64,000 bases of DNA from Nereocystis luetkeana. Its lineage: Eukaryota; Sar; Phaeophyceae; Laminariales; Laminariaceae. This document shows, piece after piece, positions 57,240 through 64,000 of the stretch. The position numbers and the translations under genes are program-made. Where the stretch lies: positions 8,823,509-8,887,508 of the forward strand of contig JARUPZ010000003.1 in the NCBI GenBank assembly GCA_031213475.1, read 5' to 3'. Numbering within the stretch: the first letter of the stretch is position 1; each line of letters opens with the position of its first letter. The notes below the pieces were generated by a model, which saw only the letters and a list, made by a program, of their open reading frames with translations, was not told the DNA's origin and ran no database searches.

Positions 57240-59870
57240 CTGGGTGGGGACGCCCCGATGGTGAGTTCTCTTGAATCCTGGGTCGCTTCTGGTCGACAGT
57301 GGGCGGGTCGAACATTAGGCAGTGTAATAGCAGCAGCTTCGAGCGCCTCCAGGCAACGCACGCGGGATCCTTGTTTGGCTTATATCGAAGACGCAAGCAG
57401 GAATCGTCTGGCTGGGCGTACCCCACCCCACACGGCGCTGCTTGCTGTCCTGGAGAGGCCCGCCTCGAGCACGTTCCGCGACCACAACAGCCGAACGTAC
57501 AGCATCGTTTCCTGGGGGTTCTCGGCCATAAACTAACCAACTATACGTACAAGCATACACCAAGCGCAAAAGCACGAACCTGTCACTCTGATACAAGCTC
57601 GTCCAGCTGAGTGCTTGCCCACTGCCAGTAGATCAATTTTACCGTAGGTACTGTAAGCGAGCTTCATTACCACCCCATCCCCCCCGAACGACGCGAGGGT
57701 CCACGGCAAAAGCACCCTCGCCCCTCCCCTCCTAAGAGTGTTCTAAGGTATCGTTAAGAGAGGTGGTTATGTGTACATCGGCTGAGCCATATGTCATTTC
57801 CTTCCGCCGGGTGATTTCTTGCTCGTCCCCTTACCCAGGCCATGCTAACGGGGTCGCTTTTTGTGCCGTTTGTCCTTTTAATAGCGGCTTAGGGTCGCTC
57901 GCCCGGGTTAGCTCTACATACTGTTCTTCGTGTTCGCCCTGTCCGACAGTGTGCTCCTCTACTTCGCGTCGCCAACGCGAGTTCTTGTTATGCTGCTGCT
58001 CCAACAACAACAAAAAGCATACTGGAAGTCCGTGTTTGAGGTGTAGTGCAGAGTACCCACTCGCGCGAGTGGCCTAAACGTAAACGGCAAAGATGGTTGA
58101 ATTGAATTCGTCTCATAGGGGTGCGAAGGTTTGCTTTTTCAGCGCACGATTTGTTTCCAGAACGGGGTAGGTTGCCATAAATTCCCTCACGAGGGCGATG
58201 TTCGGAACGATCAGGTTGAGAGCCTTCCGAAAAATGTAACGTTCGAACTCTGTGGCACCCTTCCCATTCTGGAAATATCCAACGCCGAACATTGATCGCG
58301 TCCATGTGCAAACTCAACCCTCTTTACAGACAGCAGGTATAAAGTGAAAACAGGGGTGTCCCTCCTCACCGCAGCCTTGGCCTCGGGCTTGCGTTTGAGA
58401 AGGCCTTGTCACGGGTGGGCACCAGTGTGATGGTCCCGGCGGTAACGGCATCGGTGAAGACCGCGTCAGTGACCGCGGGCGGCAGCGACCCCATGGGGGG
58501 CGACGATGGCGTTTGCCGACGTGGCGTCTGCCCTGGAGACCATATTGCCGGTGGCTCGGGGTCGATCGTACGGTGGGTTTATGCTCGGTTTTGGTCATCG
58601 CTCGTCGTGACACTACTATAATTCGAGCGGCGCGATGTCGCTACCCGACTAGGGCAGGTCGCTCGACCCACACGTTTGCAGCTTCAGGTTGTTTTTTCAC
58701 CACGCACAAGTTCAGCCTATCAGACGCACGTACGCAAAACAAATTACCCCCGTTCCAGCTTTTATTGTGCCGTCCGCCAGGTCAGTCTGGCAGAAGACGC
58801 CTTCATATGTCCGAAACCCCCCTGACAGCAGGTCTATCTTGCTGCCGAGCGGTAAAAACGAACTCCATTGGCATCATCGTAGCTGCGCCGCTCTGTTCCC
58901 TCGTGGAAAGTCTCGGAGAGTCCACGTAGTCTTCTCGCACGGTGTGGTGATAGTTACCTATGATACCGTCCGTCCCCGCTTTTGCCTACGCTCATTCAAC
59001 GGGTGCGGCTTGCACCTTTCCTCCTCCGGGTGGTTACTCTCGGAAGACGTGCGCCCAAACGATGGAAAGCAAAACGGGGCCGTCTGGAACGAATCGACCG
59101 GTCCTCTTTTTTGAGAGTTGGTGCCACGTTTAACCCCCCCCCCCCCCGCTTGCAGGAGCCGTCCCACGCAAGTTGGGTGCTTGCGGTGCATTCTGCTATA
59201 ATCTTCTTCCCAAGTGTTTATGCGAAGTAGTTGTCTCCACTCCTCGGTGATGATACGTCTTCGTATCTCCACACCCCTTAGGTTTCCGCCCCCTCCCGCA
59301 CGTGCCGGCCGCTAAGGGCCTCCATGTTGCCCGGTGCAACAACCGTCGTTGCTTGCCGTCCGCCCGGCTGCCTCCACTGCATGTGGGACGACAGGTCCAA
59401 CGGCGCGACATGATGGTCAGACGCCACGCTGTGTCATCCTGCCGTGGTCAGGAGCTTCCCTCAGAAGCAGAACCACAGCGTAGCCGTTGAGCTGATGAGC
59501 ATCTGTATACGACACTCATGCTCGTAGTCCCTACCCCGCTAGATCTCTGTCCGGCTGTTGTAGGCTATGGCGTGTCTCTCACCCCCACTACGATGTTCGA
59601 GCGCACCCTCTCACTCAGCAGATTCACGCAAACTTGACTCCTCCAGAAGTTTGAGACCCAAATTTTGAAGGAGAAAAAAAAAGTGCACCAGAGTTACGCA
59701 CGCGCCAACCGATCCATTGCAACGCGGCGTTACGTCGCATGTGCACGTCAACGTTTCGAATGTTTTTATTTTACGAAAATACAATAAACAAAATAAATAA
59801 AATAAAAAACACTTCTGGCCAATGGCTTCCGTATCGCAGTTTCCACCTTGGCATGATACCTTGGTGTTGT
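57240..59870. other. No gene recognised
   Basis: GC-balanced sequence with several 80-170 codon frames on both strands, none with a domain or a consistent exon chain. A coding gene here cannot be excluded without transcript data. C run of 14 bases at 59134. Confidence 0.35.
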
Positions 59871-59877
59871 TTGGCAA

Positions 59878-59902
59878 CGGCTGGCTGGCTGGCTGGCTGG
59901 CT
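59878..59902. repeat. (GGCT)n microsatellite
   Basis: Five to six GGCT units (GGCTGGCTGGCTGGCTGGCT). Confidence 0.85.
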
Positions 59903-60564
59903 ATAGGCAAACAATCCAAAAAAAAAAAAAAAAAAAACTGCGATGTAATACGCCTCCAAACTCCCACGAACCTTGAAACGGCATCACCTCCCCCCCTCGT
60001 GCAAAACTGGCACCTGACCGACACATGCCTCGAAGAATAGTACCGGTAAAATAATATAGGCTCTGGCCAGCGGTCAGCGGGGCTGTGTCGAAAAGGTCGC
60101 GGGCGATGCACGACGCGGGGAATGCATCCATATATATATGTAGATGTGCTTCTATCCCCCAGTGCCCGAGGATTTCGGACATTGGTTGATACCCCTGGTA
60201 GGTTTGTCTGGTGCTGCTCGGTAGTGATGATGGTGCTGATGTCCGAATAACTCTTCGCGGCGGTTTCGGTAAGCCCCGCGAAGAATCGGCTCTGGTCGTG
60301 CGCCACCGGATCCCCCCCCCCCCCCCACGGCACCGCGAGACCCCGCCACGCCACGCCACAACGGCCGGCCCACACATCAGCCCTCGGTGATGGTATGTAA
60401 ACTTGTACATAGTGCGTCTAACTCAAAGCAGCACACACATCTCCACGCGCGAGACACGGTCACCCATACAAGTATTGATAATTATAGGAGGGCTTCCACC
60501 AGGGGGGTCATCACGAAAAACCCAACAAACCAGCAAAAAAAAAAAAAAAATGAGCAACACCATA

Positions 60565-60785
60565 AAGCCCTCAAAGTTGCGGTCGGAAATAGAGAGCACG
60601 ACTCGGAATTCAATATTGCCGCAGCCGTCGAGGAGTTCGCGCACCCTTTCAGTTCACCCGAGGATGTTGACGAGACAGCCTTCGTTCGCTTCAGCCTGCC
60701 TGATGCAAGCAAAGGCATCATCACATGGTCGGATACATCACCTCCGATGGATCACCTCCGCGTCCTGAGCGGCGATAATAGGAGG
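60565..60785 (+). CDS. Possible exon, unknown protein
   Basis: One plus frame reads VAVGNREHDSEFNIAAAVEE, FAHPFSSPEDVDETAFVRFS and LPDASKGIITWSDTSPPMDH with balanced, non-repetitive composition, then runs into a poly-G tract. It follows a poly-A tract and AG-rich positions near 60571 that could be an acceptor. No family recognised. Confidence 0.3.
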
Positions 60786-61234
60786 GGAGAGGGGGGGGGG
60801 GGCGATAAGCTACTTATACCGCAGAACCGAGATCATGCTTAATCCCCTCCGTGAGCTGGGGGGGGGGGTAAGCCACCCCAGAACCTAGACGATTGAAGCA
60901 TGGCTTGTTGAGTACGCTATCAGAAGCACCACGGATTATCCGCCTCTCCGTGGCCCAGGGTCGTCATTTATTCCTCTGCAGTGCGTCGCGGTCATCGTCC
61001 CGTTCACCTTGCGCCGCTCCCATTTCCCATCCCATCCCACCCCACCCCACCCCACCCCATCAGTTCCCGCTTCTTGTCGCGTAATTCGTCACACGTCACC
61101 CCCCCCCGTCCCTCGCTACTCCTATTCGTGCTTGTAGTGATAAGCTGAGTGCTTTAGATGTCAAGTGTTTTCCCATATATTTATATTGTCTAGTACAGTA
61201 TAAATAGTGCAAATATATACAAAAAAGGGGGAGT

Positions 61235-61267
<33 letters not shown>
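61235..61267. repeat. 33-base poly-G run
   Basis: The longest homopolymer in the window. Length in the living genome is probably variable, and the assembled length may be unreliable. Confidence 0.9.
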
Positions 61268-61400
61268 CGGAAACACTCGTCCGGCGGGAAAAAAACTGGC
61301 AGGAGAAGGAAGCTCTTGCGGCTTGCACTCGTGCGCGCGAAACTCAAGACAACTCCCTAGCCCGGCGACTGGTCAAATAGACTAAGGCGAGCAACAACAA

Positions 61401-61500
61401 NNNNNNNNNNNNNNNNNNNNNNNNNNNNNNNNNNNNNNNNNNNNNNNNNNNNNNNNNNNNNNNNNNNNNNNNNNNNNNNNNNNNNNNNNNNNNNNNNNNN
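61401..61500. other. Assembly gap (100 N)
   Basis: Exactly 100 Ns, the conventional size for a gap of unknown length. It is followed by a tandem repeat. Confidence 0.98.
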
Positions 61501-61583
61501 CACCGCCACATACAGCAAAACTCATATCCCCACCTCTCTCATGCAAGCTACCGCCACGTATCGCACAACAACCCATATCCCTA
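61501..61583. repeat. Tandem repeat abutting the gap
   Basis: CACCGCCACATACAGCAAAA CTCATATCCC is followed about 52 bp later by TACCGCCACGTATCGCACAA CAACCCATATCCC. At least two units of about 50 bp; the gap probably hides more. Confidence 0.6.
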
Positions 61584-61712
61584 ATGTTCTGTTAGACTCA
61601 AGACCACCTCAGATGCGGACGAAGGCACCGACGCCCCGCCATGTGCACGGAGGGGGGGGGGGGGGGGCGAGCGAGAAGCATCGATGGTACATACTGCTGT
61701 AGTGCCGGAGGT

Positions 61713-61889
61713 CTACAAACGATAATCGTCATCCTCGTAGTCGAAGAACCCTCCTTCTCTATCGTCATAATCGTACTCCTCGTCTTCATCATCTTCGCCA
61801 CCACCGCTCTTGCCCCCTCCGTCGAACAACGACCAGCGCCCTCCGCGATCGCTGCTGCCACCACCACCACCACCACCACCCCCACCGCT

Positions 61890-61931
<42 letters not shown>

Positions 61932-62034
61932 GCCGCCGCTGCTTCCCTTGCCTGCCTTCACGACGCCTCGGGAGAAACTCGCTTCCGGCCTTCCGTCGCC
62001 GGCAAGATCGACCGGGTGCACATCACCGAACTGA
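61713..62034 (-). CDS. Likely terminal exon of an unknown gene, Ala/Gly-rich with acidic tail
   Basis: The minus strand has a pyrimidine-rich acceptor (TGTCCGTCTGTGTGTGTCGG, then CACCGCTTCAG). The frame reads FGDVHPVDLAGDGRPEASFS, RGVVKAGKG, a poly-Ala and a poly-Gly run (GCN and GGN repeats), RWSLFDGGGKSGGG, and an acidic Asp/Glu/Tyr tail ending DYEDDDYRL before a stop. The non-repeat parts look like genuine protein, and the acidic C-terminus ends cleanly. Upstream exons should lie at higher coordinates but MITE C copy 5 and simple repeats intervene, so I could not link one. Function unknown. Confidence 0.45.
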
Positions 62035-62540
62035 AGCGGTGATCCCGACACACACAGACGGACAGACATGAAACAACCGAACAAACAGACAATCACAGGG
62101 GCGGGGGGGGGCGAAAAAAAAAACAAACACAAAAAACGGTGTCATACGGGGCCGAGAGCACAAAGAGGTGAAACAAGCGCGCAAGCAAGATGCGACACCA
62201 GGTGCCCAGAACAAGGGGGAAGCGTGCTACGTGTGTGCGACAGGGGTATGAAACTGTAGAACGTTTCGGGCCGAGGCGTTTTCTGTGTTCTTACCCACGG
62301 AGCTACCCAAAAAAACAGTATTGGCATGCCACTTGCGTCTTTTTATACAATAGATGCTGTTCCGTTATCACCTGTGTCCGAACTGAAAGAGACCGTTTAG
62401 AGTATTAATATGCAGTCCAAACGATTCTTACATTTTGGGACAGAGTGTGGTGTACACACCAACATATTACAGGTCGCAGGATTCTCTCGTCGGGTTTTGC
62501 ACCTTCAAAGCTTTGTTTAGTTTTATGAGGTTTAAACGTC

Positions 62541-62643
62541 CCTTTTGGGGTAAAAAACGCAGTCCCGTTTTGGGGACAAGGCACCTCGAATATCATGTAG
62601 TTTGTCCCCCGAAAACGGCAATGCAGTCCTGAAAGGTCTAAGG
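62541..62643. mobile_element. Hairpin MITE family C, copy 5
   Basis: CGCAGTCCCGTTTTGGGGAC AAGG and GTTTGTCCCCCGAAAACGGC AATGC pair as a stem with about 18 nt between. Confidence 0.8.
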
Positions 62644-62869
62644 CCTCTTCGAGGGAGGAAGGAGCGTGAAACAATCAGGCGTCCCCTTAGTACCCGTAGC
62701 ATACGTCTGGAAAACAGGTGCGGCAGGAGCAGAGGAGGTGGGGGGGGGGGAGGGGGGGGGCGTACTCGTCTGTGGCTTGTCTTGCGCATTTGATCATTGA
62801 CCACGCATGCCAATCGAGACGGAGCACCGTTCCATCAGTTGAGCGCTCATCATCGTCGTTTCCAAATAT

Positions 62870-62881
62870 TACAACAACAAC

Positions 62882-62926
<45 letters not shown>

Positions 62927-62988
62927 AAACCACAACAACAACAACAACAACAACAACAACGAACAACAACAACAATACAACAACAAAA
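62870..62988. repeat. (CAA)n microsatellite
   Basis: About 115 bp of CAA with a few interruptions (AAAACC, GAAC, TAC). Gives poly-Asn, poly-Gln and poly-Thr frames. Confidence 0.9.
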
Positions 62989-63312
62989 CTCCCGCGGTTT
63001 ACATTTTTGTTCGCTTTTCTGTCGACAGACGCGGTACACGACACGACCGACCCACGGTAAGGGCCTGGCCTTGCAAAGGCAGAGCCCCTGCCCGATGCAC
63101 CGCTCGCGAGGTTACACCGTTTACCTGGAACTTTTTTCTTTTGTTTTTTTTTCCCCGGTTTTCCTTGGGTCAAGGCAAACAAACCAAAAAATCAAGCTTA
63201 CTTCTACAAAACAATAACAAAAAAAAGAGATTGGGTCGCCTTGTCGCTTAAACTCTGCTGCAGTACACAACGGTTGTTGTTGTAGTACCCGACGGTGCTG
63301 CCGCGGCGACCA

Positions 63313-63523
63313 CTATTACGAGGGACCATAGTAAAATAGAACCAAAATCTTGTCGGTGAAACTAGCGAAATATATAGTTTTTTGTGTGTACCGTAGGTCC
63401 TATTTAATACGGCCCCCCGTGGGGACCATAGTAGAACAGAACCAAATATTGTTAGTAAAAGTAGCGAAATATATAGGTTTTCGTGTGTACCGTAGGTCCT
63501 ATTTAACATGGTCCCCCGCAATA
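63313..63523 (+). mobile_element. Two MITE A subfamily II copies in tandem
   Basis: 63313-63420 and 63421-63523 share ACCATAGTA(A/G)AA(T/C)AGAACC AAA, GCGAAATATATAG and GTACCGTAGGTCCTATTTAA. They abut so that the right G/C end of the first (GGCCCCCCGTGGGGACC) merges with the left end of the second. The arrangement looks like insertion into the terminus or a recombination product. Confidence 0.8.
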
Positions 63524-63671
63524 CTACAATACGATGCATAGGGTGTGCTTGTACTACGAAGTAAGCACGCTAGTTTCTGCATACGATGGCCGCTTGTCCT
63601 GAACATTACCGTTAAAATGTCCTCATCATTTCGGGAGAAGAGCGGAATTTTACGGTGTACTGTCCTACGAA

Positions 63672-63782
63672 CTATTACGGGGGCCATAGTTAACAGGACC
63701 AAATATTGTTAGTAAAAATGGTTAAATATATGGGTGTTTATGTATACCATAGGTCCTGTTAACCTACGGTCCCCCCGTAACT
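63672..63782 (+). mobile_element. MITE family A, copy 6
   Basis: TATTACGGGGGCCATAGTTA to CCTGTTAACCTACGGTCCCC CCGTAA. Empty site in the core (AAATATATGGG). Confidence 0.85.
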
Positions 63783-64000
63783 AGTTGCCAGACACCTAAA
63801 CGCACGCGATATTTTTCCTATGACGGTATCGGACGCATTCTGTGTTTTCGGCCTAGACTTGTACGAGGTATGTAGGTAAACAGTAGTGCCCTGTCACACG
63901 AGGGGCGCCTGGCTACAGCGTATTGTGCTGGCGAGCGACACTGGGCGACGGCAATGGCACTCCGTGGGGCATCACCTTGTAGCGGGAAGGCGCAGCGATC

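Noticed and set aside
59611-60375. A 254-codon minus-strand frame
   Set aside because: It contains poly-Phe and poly-Gly runs from homopolymers and a (GGCT)n repeat. A short inner part (DQSRFFAGLTETAAKSYSD) looks protein-like but cannot be extended or identified.

Overview
This window looks like nuclear DNA of a brown alga (Phaeophyceae, Ectocarpus-like) or a close stramenopile relative. Three things point there. Decayed exons of an extracellular Lin-12/Notch-repeat (LNR) protein have one phase-1 GT-AG intron inside each repeat, a layout I associate with brown algal LNR proteins. A Ty1/copia polymerase and a non-LTR retrotransposon tail have motifs of kinds I recall from stramenopile genomes. 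The base composition is near half GC with long poly-G/C runs and many short hairpin transposons. No intact protein gene, rRNA or tRNA could be supported, and nothing bacterial (operons, Shine-Dalgarno sites) is visible. The species call is inference.

Layout. 0-13.9 kb has no convincing genes. It holds an inverted repeat (0.4-1.2 kb), single MITEs, and three hairpin elements within 1.2 kb (9.3-10.5 kb). 13.98-16.7 kb carries the broken LNR gene on the plus strand. 19.7-20.4 kb is the C-terminal tail of a non-LTR retrotransposon, 20.8-21.7 kb is the reverse transcriptase end plus RNase H of a copia element on the minus strand, and a SINE-like repeat lies between them. 24.3-25.9 kb is simple-sequence DNA with a MITE. 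26.3-34.9 kb is built from a tyrosine-recombinase (YR) element: a frameshifted minus-strand copy, a facing truncated plus-strand copy, a third small fragment, and diffuse spacer arrays beside them. A 33-bp minisatellite sits at 32.2-32.8 kb. 35.2-36.6 kb is a 1.4-kb element with about 300-bp terminal inverted repeats. 39.9-40.7 kb holds an open frame broken by a perfect 23-bp duplication. 41.3-49.8 kb has nested MITEs, microsatellites and a hAT transposase end. 52-57 kb has MITEs inserted in a CATGG-rich degenerate array. 57-64 kb has poly-G runs, an assembly gap in a tandem repeat, a plausible minus-strand terminal exon and more MITEs.

The most unusual signal is a 9-base word, TACCWGGTA, present 18 times exactly where chance predicts about 0.5. 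Two MITE copies carry a TA-CCNGG-TA insertion exactly where four sister copies have only the empty TA. Elsewhere the word forms chains sharing TA units. This is what excision footprints of a TA-target DNA transposon would look like, with a self-complementary 5-nt overhang whose centre base is a mismatch. I infer an otherwise unseen, highly active TA-specific transposition or repair process.
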